From an alpha proteobacterium SCGC AAA240-E13 (GTDB taxonomy: Bacteria > Pseudomonadota > Alphaproteobacteria > Pelagibacterales > Pelagibacteraceae): DNA of 64,000 nucleotides. Made by a program: the position numbers and the translations under genes. This document shows, in pieces, positions 18,197-27,735 of this stretch. The notes beneath the pieces were generated by a model. That model was not told the DNA's origin, ran no database searches, and saw only the letters and a program-made list of their open reading frames with translations. Position 1 is the stretch's first letter. Each line of letters begins with the position of its first letter. The stretch spans positions 1-64,000 of the forward strand of contig AZHR01000002.1 of NCBI GenBank assembly GCA_000504625.1. Direction: 5' to 3'.

Positions 18197-19933
18197 ATGA
18201 GTGACAAAGAAATTATAAAAAGATTATATAATGAGTACATAATTAAATACTTGAGCAAAATTGCATTTGCACTTTTTTTTTCTATTTTAGTTGCGGGAAG
18301 CACTGCTTCAATAGCTTGGTTACTTGATCCAGCTATTAAAAAAATTTTTGTGGAAAAAGATACAGAATTTCTTTTTTTAATTCCTATAGCAATAATTACA
18401 GCGTTTTTTACTAAAGGAATCTCACTTTATCTTACAAGAACCACCATGATAAAGGTTGGAGCAGCAATTGAAAAAGAAATTCAATATGACCTGACTAAAT
18501 CAATAATAGATGCAGATACACAATTGCTGGAAAAAAAACATTCTGGAAAATTTATAGCACATATGTTGTTTGATGCAGCATTAATTATTCAATTGGTAAG
18601 TACAGTGATACTAAATTTAATAAAAGATAGTTTAACTTTGGTCGCCTTATTAAGTTTGATGTTTTATCAAAATTGGAGACTTGCATCATTTGCGATTATC
18701 ATGATTCCTCTTGCTACGATTGCCTCTAGATCTCTTGGTAAAAGAATGGGAAAGATAACAACTCAAGTTCAAGAAAAAGTCGCAATTATATCTACATACC
18801 TTTCTGAAATTGTAAAAAATTCAAAAATAATTAAAACTTATCAAAAAGAACAATTTGAATATAGTAGAGCAAATAAATTTTTAGAGGAAGCAAAAGAAAA
18901 AGGTCAAAAAATGGGAATTGTTCTTGTTAGGACTACTCCAATTATGGAAGTTTTAACAGGAATTATGATTGCTGGTTTAATTTATTATTCTGCTTTAATG
19001 GTAGGAGAGGGTACGCTCGAAATAAACAGTTTTTTTTCATTTCTTGCAGCTATGATGTTGTCATATCAGCCTGTAAGATCTTTGGCTACACTTAACATTG
19101 CTATAAACCAAAGTTTATCTGGGGCAAGAAGAGTGTTTGCTGTTATTGATCAAGAGAGAAAAATTTATGAAAATTCAAATGCCAATGATTTAGTAATTGA
19201 TAAAGCAAAAATAGAATACAAAAATGTAAGTTTTACTTATGGTGATAAAATCGAAATTTTAAAATCAATAAATATTAAAATTGAAGGTGGAAATGTTATT
19301 GCTTTAGTTGGTCATAGTGGGGCTGGAAAAACCACCATAATGAATTTAATCCCAAGATTTTATAATGCCTCGAATGGCGAAATACTTATTGACGATCAAT
19401 CAATTTATGAAATATCTCTATCTTCATTAAGAAAGAATATTTCTTTAGTTAGCCAAGACATAACATTATTCGATGATACAGTTATATCGAATATTGCCTA
19501 TGCAGATTCTAAAGCATCAAAAGAAAAGATTTTTGAAGCATGTAAATTTTCTGCTGCACATAATTTTATAGAAAAATTACCAGAAAAATATGATACAATA
19601 ATCGGAGAAAATGGCGTTAGATTATCAGGTGGTGAAAAACAAAGAATATCCATAGCAAGAGCTATCCTTAAGAATGCTCCAATTATTTTACTTGATGAAG
19701 CTACTTCATCGCTAGATGCGGATACTGAACATAAGATTCAAGAAGCAATAATGTATTTAACAAAAAACAAAACAACTATTATTATAGCCCATAGACTTTC
19801 AACAGTACTAAAAGCAAATAAAATTTTTATAATTGATCAAGGTAGAGTTTTGGCTGAAGGAAACCATACTTACCTTTTAGAAAATTCAGAAATTTATAAA
19901 AACTTTTATAATAAACAATTAAGATCTCATTAA
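18197..19933 (+). CDS. msbA: Lipid A export ABC transporter MsbA-type (fused permease/ATPase)
   Basis: Inner-membrane exporter of 578 aa, expected to flip lipid A-core. An N-terminal six-helix ABC exporter domain (to about residue 310) precedes an ATPase with Walker A GHSGAGKTT, Q-loop VSQDITLFDD, signature LSGGEKQR and Walker B IILLDEATSSLD, then the AHRLS switch. The setting before waaA, lpxK and lpxL supports MsbA over other exporters. Its last codons and stop lie in a 47-bp sequence that recurs after the next gene. Confidence 0.9.
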   Translation: MSDKEIIKRLYNEYIIKYLSKIAFALFFSILVAGSTASIAWLLDPAIKKIFVEKDTEFLFLIPIAIITAFFTKGISLYLTRTTMIKVGAAIEKEIQYDLTKSIIDADTQLLEKKHSGKFIAHMLFDAALIIQLVSTVILNLIKDSLTLVALLSLMFYQNWRLASFAIIMIPLATIASRSLGKRMGKITTQVQEKVAIISTYLSEIVKNSKIIKTYQKEQFEYSRANKFLEEAKEKGQKMGIVLVRTTPIMEVLTGIMIAGLIYYSALMVGEGTLEINSFFSFLAAMMLSYQPVRSLATLNIAINQSLSGARRVFAVIDQERKIYENSNANDLVIDKAKIEYKNVSFTYGDKIEILKSINIKIEGGNVIALVGHSGAGKTTIMNLIPRFYNASNGEILIDDQSIYEISLSSLRKNISLVSQDITLFDDTVISNIAYADSKASKEKIFEACKFSAAHNFIEKLPEKYDTIIGENGVRLSGGEKQRISIARAILKNAPIILLDEATSSLDADTEHKIQEAIMYLTKNKTTIIIAHRLSTVLKANKIFIIDQGRVLAEGNHTYLLENSEIYKNFYNKQLRSH

Positions 19934-19935
19934 TT
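19889..19935 (+). repeat. 47-bp direct repeat, copy 1 (3' end of msbA)
   Basis: This segment encodes the last residues of MsbA, its stop codon and two further bases. It recurs without mismatch at 21024-21070, 1135 bp downstream. The match ends at 19936 (T versus A), one base before the ATG of the inserted methyltransferase gene. The duplication brackets that gene exactly. Confidence 0.95.
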
Positions 19936-19936
19936 T

Positions 19937-21034
19937 ATGAATTTTTTTAAAAGAAAATTAGAAATTTTTAAAATTAATTTTAAAAAATTTTGGAAAAAAA
20001 CATCAAAATCCAATTTACCCCAAGAGTTAATAGAAATTACAGAAAAATTTATTATTTCGGATTCATATAAATATGTTTCAAATTACTGGCATGCTATTAA
20101 TATAAAAAATTATAAACAATTCTTGGAAACTGGTGTAGATAGATACTCAATAAATATTGGGATTAATTATTTTACCTTTTTATATTTTGATAACAAACTA
20201 ATTGAAAATACTTTTAAAAATGTAGAAAACATTAAAATCAATTATGAATTAAATATTTTTAAAAAACATCAATTATTAAATTATGATCAGAGTTATAAAT
20301 ACAATCTTTTACTTATTCTTTTATATGAAAATTTGAAAAAACTTGAAGAATATAAGTTGCTGAAATTTTTAAATAATAAAACTTTTTGTGGTTTCAATGA
20401 TCCATTTTTAGAAGTAGAAGGAATAAAAATTACTCAGGATAAAATAAATTCTTTGTTAGAATATCATTCTATAAAAAATATCCCATGTTTTTCAAAAGTA
20501 GATAATATTGTTTTAGAATTAGGTGCCGGATCAGGCAGGATTGCTGAGGTTATATTAAATTTTAATGAAAAATTTAAATACGTAATATGTGATATTCCTT
20601 TGGCAATATTTATTAGTTATTTAAGATTAAAAAAAGCATTTCCTAAAAAAAAAATTTCTTTATGTTTTGATATTAAAAACGAAGAAAGTATGATGAATAA
20701 CTTATTAAATAACGATATATTATTTATTTTTCCTCACCAAGTACAATTTTTTAAAAAAAAAACTTTTGATATTTTTTTAGCAATAGATTGTCTTCATGAA
20801 ATGGACAAAAGAACAATAAAAAAATATATGAATTATGCTGATACTTATTCTAACTATTTATATTTTACTGTCTGGAATAAAACAAAAGTACCATTTTCAA
20901 TTAAAAAAAATGAATTATCCGCCTATAGTGATATGGATTATTCATTAAATAAAAATTGGAAAAAAATTTTCAAAAAAAGTTCTATTTTTCCCTCAAGCTT
21001 TATCCAGCTGTGTTATAAGGTTGGAAATTTATAA
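19937..21034 (+). CDS. Putative sugar O-methyltransferase, inserted between msbA and waaA
   Basis: A 365-aa protein resembling the putative sugar O-methyltransferase family of surface-polysaccharide clusters. The SAM-binding motif is VLELGAGSGRIAEVI (about residues 194-208), followed by VICDIP and later AIDCLHEMDKR. It probably modifies LPS or another surface glycan. Its final codons and stop lie in copy 2 of a 47-bp repeat of the msbA end, so the gene appears to have been inserted into an older msbA-waaA junction. It is even richer in Lys, Asn and Phe than its neighbours. Confidence 0.75.
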   Translation: MNFFKRKLEIFKINFKKFWKKTSKSNLPQELIEITEKFIISDSYKYVSNYWHAINIKNYKQFLETGVDRYSINIGINYFTFLYFDNKLIENTFKNVENIKINYELNIFKKHQLLNYDQSYKYNLLLILLYENLKKLEEYKLLKFLNNKTFCGFNDPFLEVEGIKITQDKINSLLEYHSIKNIPCFSKVDNIVLELGAGSGRIAEVILNFNEKFKYVICDIPLAIFISYLRLKKAFPKKKISLCFDIKNEESMMNNLLNNDILFIFPHQVQFFKKKTFDIFLAIDCLHEMDKRTIKKYMNYADTYSNYLYFTVWNKTKVPFSIKKNELSAYSDMDYSLNKNWKKIFKKSSIFPSSFIQLCYKVGNL

Positions 21035-21070
21035 AAACTTTTATAATAAACAATTAAGATCTCATTAATT
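21024..21070 (+). repeat. 47-bp direct repeat, copy 2 (before waaA)
   Basis: Perfect copy of 19889-19935. Here it supplies the last codons and stop of the methyltransferase gene and ends one base before the waaA ATG. Deleting one copy and the 1135-bp offset would join the msbA end directly to waaA. Confidence 0.95.
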
Positions 21071-21071
21071 A

Positions 21072-22334
21072 ATGTTGATATTATATAGACTACTGATAAA
21101 TGTGTTTTGTTTTTTTGCTCCCCTTATTATTAAAATAAGGATTTATAAACAAAAAGAGGATGAGATTAGATATAAAGAAAAATTATGTATAATAAAAAAA
21201 AAAAGAATTAAAGGCAAACTTGTATGGTTTCATGCTGCCAGCGTAGGTGAACTACAAAGTATTATATCTCTGATAAAAAAACTTGAAAAAATTAAGGAAA
21301 TCGCAACAATTCTTATAACTACAAATACTTTAAGTTCTTCAAAAGTATTTAAAAAAAAAATAAAATCAAAAAAAATAATTCACCAATTTTTTCCTCTTGA
21401 TAAAGATATATTTGTAAAAAAATTCCTTAATCATTGGTTTCCAGATTTAGTAATTTTTGTTGAATCAGAAATTTGGCCAAATTTTATCATTAATATAAAG
21501 GAGAGAAAAATTCCTTTGATATTATTAAACGCAAGAATTACAACTAAAACTTATTTACGCTGGAAAAAAATTTCTGATTTTGCAAAATTAATTTTCGGTA
21601 GTTTTGATATATGTTTTCCTCAAAATAATGAAACTGAAAAATATCTAAAAAAATTAAGTGTAAAAAAAATAAAAAATTTAGGAAATTTAAAATTTTCAAG
21701 CCAAAATTTATTTTTATCAGAAAGACTTAACAAAAACATTTTGAAGATGTTTCAACACAAAAAAATATGGTGTGCTACAAGTACGCATGATAGTGAAGAA
21801 ATTTTTTGTGGTAAAACACATGCTGAGTTAAAAAAAAAATTAAGGAATATTATTTTAATAATTATTCCAAGACATATTTATCGATGTAACGAAATATTTA
21901 AAAAATTAAGTGATATGAATTTAAAAGTACATGTACATGGAGAAAAAACCAAATTTAATCGTGATAGTGATATATATCTTGTAAATACTTATGGTGAAAC
22001 ACAAAAGTTTTTTAATATTTCCAAGTCCGTTTTTTTAGGAGGATCACTAATAAAGCATGGTGGTCAAAATCCAATCGAACCTGCTAGAACGGGTTGTACA
22101 ATTTATCATGGGCCATTCATAAATAATTTTAAAGAAATTTATTCCTATTTATGTTCTTATAACATTGCAAAAAAAATTAATAACATTAATGATCTAAAAA
22201 AATTTTTATTAAAAGATTTAAGTTCAAAAAAAAATATTAGCAAAAAATTTAAAAAAAAAACAGATGTTATAGGTCAAACTATTTTGAATAATATATTTTT
22301 AGAAATTAAAAAATTTGTTGCAAGTCATCAATGA
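21072..22334 (+). CDS. waaA: 3-deoxy-D-manno-octulosonic acid transferase
   Basis: Adds Kdo to lipid IV-A at the inner membrane. The 420-aa protein has an N-terminal anchor, the WaaA motif VWFHAASVGELQS near residues 51-63, FVESEIWPNFI, and the C-terminal nucleotide-sugar motif GGSLIKHGGQNPIEPA. These are diagnostic for the GT30 family. lpxK overlaps it by 4 bases, so the Kdo and 4'-kinase steps are coupled. Presence implies a lipid A-Kdo outer membrane. Confidence 0.95.
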   Translation: MLILYRLLINVFCFFAPLIIKIRIYKQKEDEIRYKEKLCIIKKKRIKGKLVWFHAASVGELQSIISLIKKLEKIKEIATILITTNTLSSSKVFKKKIKSKKIIHQFFPLDKDIFVKKFLNHWFPDLVIFVESEIWPNFIINIKERKIPLILLNARITTKTYLRWKKISDFAKLIFGSFDICFPQNNETEKYLKKLSVKKIKNLGNLKFSSQNLFLSERLNKNILKMFQHKKIWCATSTHDSEEIFCGKTHAELKKKLRNIILIIIPRHIYRCNEIFKKLSDMNLKVHVHGEKTKFNRDSDIYLVNTYGETQKFFNISKSVFLGGSLIKHGGQNPIEPARTGCTIYHGPFINNFKEIYSYLCSYNIAKKINNINDLKKFLLKDLSSKKNISKKFKKKTDVIGQTILNNIFLEIKKFVASHQ

Positions 22335-23260
22335 AAGTTTATAAGCCTAGATTTTGGGACAATAAAAAATTTACGATTTGGTCATATCTTTATTTGCCTA
22401 TTTCAACAGTTGTTAACTTAATTAATTTAATAAAATTTAAATATTCAACAAGACAAGAATTTAATATTCCGATAATTTTGGTTGGAAATATTTATTTAGG
22501 TGGAACAGGCAAGACACCTCTTTGTATAGAGATATTTAAAATACTTAGATCGTTAAAAACCAATCCTGCTTTTGTAAAAAAACATTATGAAAAATTCACT
22601 GATGAGCAACAATTATTGGAAAATACTGGTAAAGTATTCATGGATAAAAAAAGATCTAAAGCAATAAAATTATTAATCAATAGTAAGGCCAACGTGGCTA
22701 TTCTCGATGATGGTTTTCAAGATCCGAGTATAAAAAGTGATATATCTATAGTTTGTTTTAATGAAAAACAGTGGATTGGAAATGGCTTAGTAATACCATC
22801 AGGACCTCTTAGGGAAAAACTTACAGCATTAAAAAGATGTCACTATGTATTTATTAATGGAAACAAAAATTTGGAAATAGAGAAAATTATAAATAAATTT
22901 AATTCAAATATAAAAATTTTTTATACTCAGTACATACCTTTAAATTTAATTGATATTAAAAATAAAAAAGTTTTAGCTTTTGCTGGTATAGCTAATCCAA
23001 AAAATTTTTTTGAACTTTTAAAAAAAAACAATATAGAAATACTTAAAACAATTAATTTCCCTGACCATTATAACTTTACAAAAATTGATATATTGGAACT
23101 AAATAAAAAAGCTAAAGAATTAAAAGCTTGTTTGTTAACTACTGAAAAAGATTATTTAAGATTAAATATTGAAGATAGAAAAAATGTTTATTTTATAAAA
23201 GTTGAATTATTAATTAATAATAAAAATGAATTTGTAAATGAACTAAAACAAATTATATGA
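22331..23260 (+). CDS. lpxK: Tetraacyldisaccharide 4'-kinase
   Basis: Phosphorylates the 4' position of the lipid A disaccharide. The 309-aa protein keeps the P-loop VGNIYLGGTGKTP, the DDGFQDPSI region that follows the catalytic site, and VIPSGPLREKL. It has an N-terminal membrane-associated helix region. Both neighbours overlap by 4 bases, which suggests a tightly coupled waaA-lpxK-lpxL transcript. Confidence 0.95.
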   Translation: MKVYKPRFWDNKKFTIWSYLYLPISTVVNLINLIKFKYSTRQEFNIPIILVGNIYLGGTGKTPLCIEIFKILRSLKTNPAFVKKHYEKFTDEQQLLENTGKVFMDKKRSKAIKLLINSKANVAILDDGFQDPSIKSDISIVCFNEKQWIGNGLVIPSGPLREKLTALKRCHYVFINGNKNLEIEKIINKFNSNIKIFYTQYIPLNLIDIKNKKVLAFAGIANPKNFFELLKKNNIEILKTINFPDHYNFTKIDILELNKKAKELKACLLTTEKDYLRLNIEDRKNVYFIKVELLINNKNEFVNELKQII

Positions 23261-24126
23261 AAATTTTTAAATATTTTTTACAATTTTTAGTAATCTTGTC
23301 GTTGCTTATAATCTTTAAAATCGTTGGACAACAAAATGCATCTTTTTTGGGAAGTTATCTTGCTAAAATTTTTGGTCCACTATTTAGATCAAAAAAAATT
23401 ATAGATAATAACTTAAAAATTTGTTTCAGAAAAATTACACAAACGGAAATTAATAAAATATCACTCGGCATGTGGGATAATATTGGAAGAACTTTTTCTG
23501 AATATGTTTTTTTAAAAAAATTTAAAAAAAATCATAATAACTTAATAAAGATTCATGGAACTGAATATTTAGATGAAATAAAAAAAAATAATGAAACGGT
23601 AATTTTTGTGACTGGTCATTTTTCAAATTTTGAATTGATTGGAACAAAATTAAATGCCTACGGAATTAAATTGGGTGCGATTTACAGACCTTTAAATAAT
23701 CCTTTTTTAAATCCAATTTTAGAACTTCTAAGACTAAAATATATATGTCCTATTATGATAAAAAAAGGAAGATCAAGCATGAGAGAATTATTTACTACAA
23801 TAAAAAAAGGCTATTCAATAGTTATGCTTGTTGATCAAAGAATTAGTGAAGGAATACTAGTTCAACTTTTTAATTTTCCTGCATTAACAACAACTGTTCC
23901 AGCTCAAATTAACCTTAGATTAAAATGCAAAATTATACCAATACATATGGAAAGATTGTCAGATATTAGTTTTGAAATGACAGTTTACAAACCAATTGAA
24001 ATTAAAAAATCTGGTAATTATGATAAAGACTGTCATGACCTTACATTAGAAATAAATAAAAAAATTGAAAAAATGATATTAAAAAAACCTGAACAATGGC
24101 TTTGGTCACATAATCGTTGGAAATAA
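23257..24126 (+). CDS. lpxL: Lipid A late acyltransferase (LpxL/HtrB family)
   Basis: Acyltransferase that adds a secondary acyl chain to Kdo2-lipid A. The 289-aa protein has an N-terminal membrane segment, the HX4E-type catalytic motif GHFSNFE, a YRPLNNPFL segment, and the C-terminal QWLWSHNRWK typical of LpxL/LpxM. Whether it is lauroyl- or another chain-specific enzyme is not visible. Convergent DUF2093 gene ends 10 bp away. Confidence 0.88.
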   Translation: MKIFKYFLQFLVILSLLIIFKIVGQQNASFLGSYLAKIFGPLFRSKKIIDNNLKICFRKITQTEINKISLGMWDNIGRTFSEYVFLKKFKKNHNNLIKIHGTEYLDEIKKNNETVIFVTGHFSNFELIGTKLNAYGIKLGAIYRPLNNPFLNPILELLRLKYICPIMIKKGRSSMRELFTTIKKGYSIVMLVDQRISEGILVQLFNFPALTTTVPAQINLRLKCKIIPIHMERLSDISFEMTVYKPIEIKKSGNYDKDCHDLTLEINKKIEKMILKKPEQWLWSHNRWK

Positions 24127-24135
24127 ATTTATAAT

Positions 24136-24333
24136 TTATGGTTTTTTCAACCCTTCATATCGTATTTGTGCTTCTTTAGGTGAAAAATAGGCTTCTTGTA
24201 GTTCAACATTCCAATAAGTCAGTTTATCTAAAGAAATTTTTTTTCCCGAAATGGCACATATTACATAATTGCCCTTTTCAAGTATTTCGAAAGCATTGGG
24301 ACCGTATTTCAATTTTGCTAAAATTTCATTCAT
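24136..24333 (-). CDS. DUF2093 protein
   Basis: A 65-aa protein matching DUF2093, a small alphaproteobacterial family of unknown function. Visible features are LKYGPNAFEILEKGNYVIC, IPL-like ISLDKLTYWNVELQEAY and SPKEAQIRY. No membrane segment and a single conserved Cys region (VICAISGK). It lies alone on the minus strand between lpxL and purD. Confidence 0.82.
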   Translation of the reverse strand: MNEILAKLKYGPNAFEILEKGNYVICAISGKKISLDKLTYWNVELQEAYFSPKEAQIRYEGLKKP

Positions 24334-24363
24334 AATTATATTTTTTTAATATATCAATGTTAT

Positions 24364-25632
24364 ATGAATGTTGCTGTCATAGGAAGTGGTGGGCGAGAAC
24401 ATGCACTTTGTTATAAATTAAGAAAATCTAAGAAAATTACTAGTTTAATTTGCGTACCTGGTAACGCTGGAACAAGAAAAATTGCTACAAATATAAATAC
24501 GGATATTACTGATTTTGAACATTTGTACAAAATTTTTTTAAAAAAAAAAATAGAGTTAATTATAGTTGGTCCCGAAAATCCTTTGGTAGACGGAATAGTT
24601 GATTTTTTTATTAAAAAAAAAATAAAAATATTTGGACCAAACAAAGCTGCATCTCGATTAGAAGGTTCAAAGGCATTTTTGAAAAGTTTTTGTAAAGAAA
24701 ATAATATTCCTACAGCAAAGTTTGGTATTTTTGATAATTTAGAAAATGCAAAAAATTTTATTTTTAAAAACAAGATTCCCATTGTTGTAAAAGCAGACGG
24801 ATTAGCTGCAGGAAAAGGAGTTACAATTTGTAAAACTACTGATCAAGCAATTAAATCTTGTAATGAAATTTTATTAGGAAAATTTAAATCTTCATCAAAA
24901 GTTGTTTTGGAAGAATATTTGGATGGAGAAGAAATGAGTTATTTTGTAATTGTTGATAAAAATACCCATAAATTTTTTGGTTCAGCTCAAGATCATAAAA
25001 GAGTTGGAGAAAATGATACTGGTCCTAATACTGGCGGAATGGGAGCTTTTTCTCCATCTTCAATAATTAATAATAAACTAAAAAAAAAAATTGAAGAAAA
25101 AATTATTCAACCCACCATATATGCCATGAAAAAAATGGGTAATCCATTTAGAGGATTTTTATATGCAGGTTTAATGATTATAAAAAATGAGCCCTTTCTC
25201 ATTGAATATAATGTCAGAATGGGAGATCCTGAGTGTCAAACGATAATAATTAGATTGGAAAGTGATTTACTTAAAATAATAAATTTCGCAGCAAATGACA
25301 AATTAAGTCAAATAGAAATTAATTGGAAGAATCAAAATAGCATATGTATTGTTTTATGTTCAAATGGATATCCGGGAAATTATAACAAGAATATAAAAAT
25401 TGAAAATTTAAATAAAATTAAAATTGATAAAAATAATTTTATTTTTCACGCTGGCACATATGAAATGGAAGGAAATATTTTTTCAAATGCTGGAAGAGTC
25501 TTAAATATAGTTTCAGTTAACAAAAATCTTTTAAATGCAAGGAATAAAGCAATATCCTATTTAAATAAAATTAACTGGGAAAATGGTTTTTTTAGAAGAG
25601 ATATTGGTTGGCGCACAATAAATAAAAAATAA
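24364..25632 (+). CDS. purD: Phosphoribosylamine-glycine ligase
   Basis: Catalyses the second step of purine synthesis with ATP. The 422-aa protein starts MNVAVIGSGGREHAL, contains IKADGLAAGKGV-like VVKADGLAAGKGVTI (ATP-grasp), QDHKRVGENDTGPNTGGMG and NVRMGDPECQ, all PurD hallmarks. Length is normal. The rsmD gene follows after 7 bp. Confidence 0.97.
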   Translation: MNVAVIGSGGREHALCYKLRKSKKITSLICVPGNAGTRKIATNINTDITDFEHLYKIFLKKKIELIIVGPENPLVDGIVDFFIKKKIKIFGPNKAASRLEGSKAFLKSFCKENNIPTAKFGIFDNLENAKNFIFKNKIPIVVKADGLAAGKGVTICKTTDQAIKSCNEILLGKFKSSSKVVLEEYLDGEEMSYFVIVDKNTHKFFGSAQDHKRVGENDTGPNTGGMGAFSPSSIINNKLKKKIEEKIIQPTIYAMKKMGNPFRGFLYAGLMIIKNEPFLIEYNVRMGDPECQTIIIRLESDLLKIINFAANDKLSQIEINWKNQNSICIVLCSNGYPGNYNKNIKIENLNKIKIDKNNFIFHAGTYEMEGNIFSNAGRVLNIVSVNKNLLNARNKAISYLNKINWENGFFRRDIGWRTINKK

Positions 25633-25639
25633 AACTATA

Positions 25640-26209
25640 ATGCGAATAATTTCTGGAAAATTTAAAGGGACAAAACTTTTTATTCCATTGAATAAAGAAA
25701 CAAGACCTCTTAAAGATATTGTTAAAGAATCAATTTTTAACACATTACTTCATCGCAAAAAATTTTCTTTTAAATTTGAAAATACAAAAATTTTAGATCT
25801 ATATTCTGGTACAGGTTCTTTTGGTTTAGAATGTTTGTCTAGAGACGCTAATAAAGTAACATTTGTAGAAAACAACAATATAGCTCTTAAAATATTACAA
25901 AAAAATATTTATAAGCTTAACGTTGAAAAAAATACCTCGATAATTAAAGAGTCTGTATCTAGTTATTTATGGAGCGTTGACAACATTAATTATAAAGCAG
26001 ATTTGATATTTATTGACCCACCTTTTAAAGAAAGAAAAACTTTTAAATTAATTAATAACCTCATTAAAGGAAACATTACTAAAAAAAATGGAATTATTAT
26101 CATTCATAGAAACAAAAAGGAAATCGATAACTATCCAACTAATTTTAAAATACTGGATATAAAAATTTATGGTATTTCCAAAATTATTTTTGGAAATTTA
26201 GTTTTTTAA
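25640..26209 (+). CDS. rsmD: 16S rRNA (guanine-966-N2)-methyltransferase
   Basis: Methylates G966 of 16S rRNA. The 189-aa protein opens with MRIISGKFKGTKL, has TRPLKDIVKESIFN, the SAM motif LDLYSGTGSFGLECLSR and the catalytic DPPF in LIFIDPPFKE. All are typical of RsmD. Its 3' end overlaps the convergent pgi gene by 12 bp. Confidence 0.95.
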   Translation: MRIISGKFKGTKLFIPLNKETRPLKDIVKESIFNTLLHRKKFSFKFENTKILDLYSGTGSFGLECLSRDANKVTFVENNNIALKILQKNIYKLNVEKNTSIIKESVSSYLWSVDNINYKADLIFIDPPFKERKTFKLINNLIKGNITKKNGIIIIHRNKKEIDNYPTNFKILDIKIYGISKIIFGNLVF

Positions 26210-27403
26210 AAGAATTTTTTTAGTATCCTGTTTTACAGTTTCAACTGCTGGTTGGTCAAATGGGTTCAGCTTCATTAACCTCGATAAAAGAATTGTCTCT
26301 AATACAAAAAAAGTAAAAATTGTACCTAGTTCTTCTTCGCGTTTCTTTAAGAAATAAAAAGATCTAAAAGGAATTTTATTTTTAATTAAAGCATTTTCCA
26401 TTGCTTTTTTCTGTGCTTCCAAAATAGTTTCTAATTTTTTGTTTGCTAAATATTTTACATTTTTTGGTATTAAGGAATTAGATAATTTATATTTATTTTG
26501 ATGTTTTGAAGCAAAAATTGTAAAAAAGTTATTTTTTGGTCCATCTAAATACAATTGAAGTAAACTGTGGTGATCTCTAGGTGCTACAGAAATCATTGGA
26601 ATAAATCCCTTGCCCTTTTTTCCAAGACTTTCTGCTACTAATTGCTGATACCAATAGCCTAAATCGTTCATATCTGGATCATAATTAAGAATTATTGAAT
26701 TCAAAATTTCCTTTTTAGATAAATTATATAAACAAGCAGCATTATAAATTAGTTTATTAGCAAAATTTTTATTATTAATTAAATAATTTAAATTTTTAAA
26801 TCTTTCTGTTTTCAGATTCATTAACTCGGCCGGTAACATTCCAACCTCCGACATTACAGAGTATCTTCCACCAATAAAATTTTTATGTTCAATAATTTCT
26901 GCTTTCAATTTATTAGCAATTACGTTAATTGCATTATTTTTCTTTTCTGTAATAAAAAATTTTACATCATTTTTTTTTCTATTTTGTATAATCAAATCTA
27001 TATTCGCTATAGTTTCAATTGTGTTACCCGACTTAGAAATAAAAATATAAGCAGAATTCTTAAATTTTTTTGAATTCAGTTCTAAAGTATTTCTTTCACT
27101 TAAATTGTCTTGAAAAAAAAAAATTTTTTTAATTTTTCTTTTAAAAAATGAATACAGTGCTTTTGCTCCAAGAATTGACCCACCCATACCTACTAAAATT
27201 ATATATTTTTTTTTTCTTAAAATTTTAATTAATTTTTTCGAATAACTAAGCTTGTAATTTTTTTCAAAACTTGTGAGTAGTGGAATTTTTTTTTCATTAT
27301 AATCTTTTCTTAATGCTATAAATTTTTTTTTAGTGCTTACAATATTTGTTAATTTTTTTTTTTTAATCAAATCATTTTTGAAAAGAATTGACTTAATTAG
27401 CAT
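26198..27403 (-). CDS. pgi: Glucose-6-phosphate isomerase, short form
   Basis: Interconverts glucose-6-P and fructose-6-P. At 401 aa it is shorter than the E. coli-type enzyme, but the SIS fold and active site are visible: VGMGGSILGAKAL, ISKSGNTIET, GGRYSVMSEVG, and the C-terminal DQPAVETVK with the catalytic lysine region. It is the last gene of the HAD-ribF-ileS-lspA-lipoprotein operon and shares one base with the gene before it. Confidence 0.92.
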   Translation of the reverse strand: MLIKSILFKNDLIKKKKLTNIVSTKKKFIALRKDYNEKKIPLLTSFEKNYKLSYSKKLIKILRKKKYIILVGMGGSILGAKALYSFFKRKIKKIFFFQDNLSERNTLELNSKKFKNSAYIFISKSGNTIETIANIDLIIQNRKKNDVKFFITEKKNNAINVIANKLKAEIIEHKNFIGGRYSVMSEVGMLPAELMNLKTERFKNLNYLINNKNFANKLIYNAACLYNLSKKEILNSIILNYDPDMNDLGYWYQQLVAESLGKKGKGFIPMISVAPRDHHSLLQLYLDGPKNNFFTIFASKHQNKYKLSNSLIPKNVKYLANKKLETILEAQKKAMENALIKNKIPFRSFYFLKKREEELGTIFTFFVLETILLSRLMKLNPFDQPAVETVKQDTKKILLKN

Positions 27404-27735
27404 TATTTTTTCTTAATTTTCTTTAGTACAGAATCTTCTAAGCTGGTACCTACCTCGGTATTTACTGAACTACTTTTATTTTTACCCGACTGAATAAGTT
27501 CCTCTATATCTGTCACCTCTTCAATTTCATTGTCTAAAAGTATATTTTGTCCTGGTTCTGGTAATTTATTCCATTTCGGTGGCATAGTAAGTGGATCTTT
27601 CTTTTTTACTAAAAATTCATCTGTAGTTATTCTTTTTCCACCTCCTAAGCCTTTTTTAACATTATCAAGAGTATCCGTACACGCTGTGACGAAAAACACC
27701 ATTAAGATTATTATTTTGTTAAATATTTTTTGCAT
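27403..27735 (-). CDS. Small lipoprotein, DUF3035 (BamF-like)
   Basis: A 110-aa lipoprotein: signal IIILMVFFVTAC with the lipobox Cys at about residue 19. The mature part has ITTDEFLVKKKDPLTMPP, which resembles the DEFxVxxRxPLxxPP motif of DUF3035/BamF, an alphaproteobacterial component linked to the outer-membrane BAM complex. It directly follows lspA, the signal peptidase that would process it, and overlaps lspA by 17 bases. Confidence 0.78.
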   Translation of the reverse strand: MQKIFNKIIILMVFFVTACTDTLDNVKKGLGGGKRITTDEFLVKKKDPLTMPPKWNKLPEPGQNILLDNEIEEVTDIEELIQSGKNKSSSVNTEVGTSLEDSVLKKIKKK

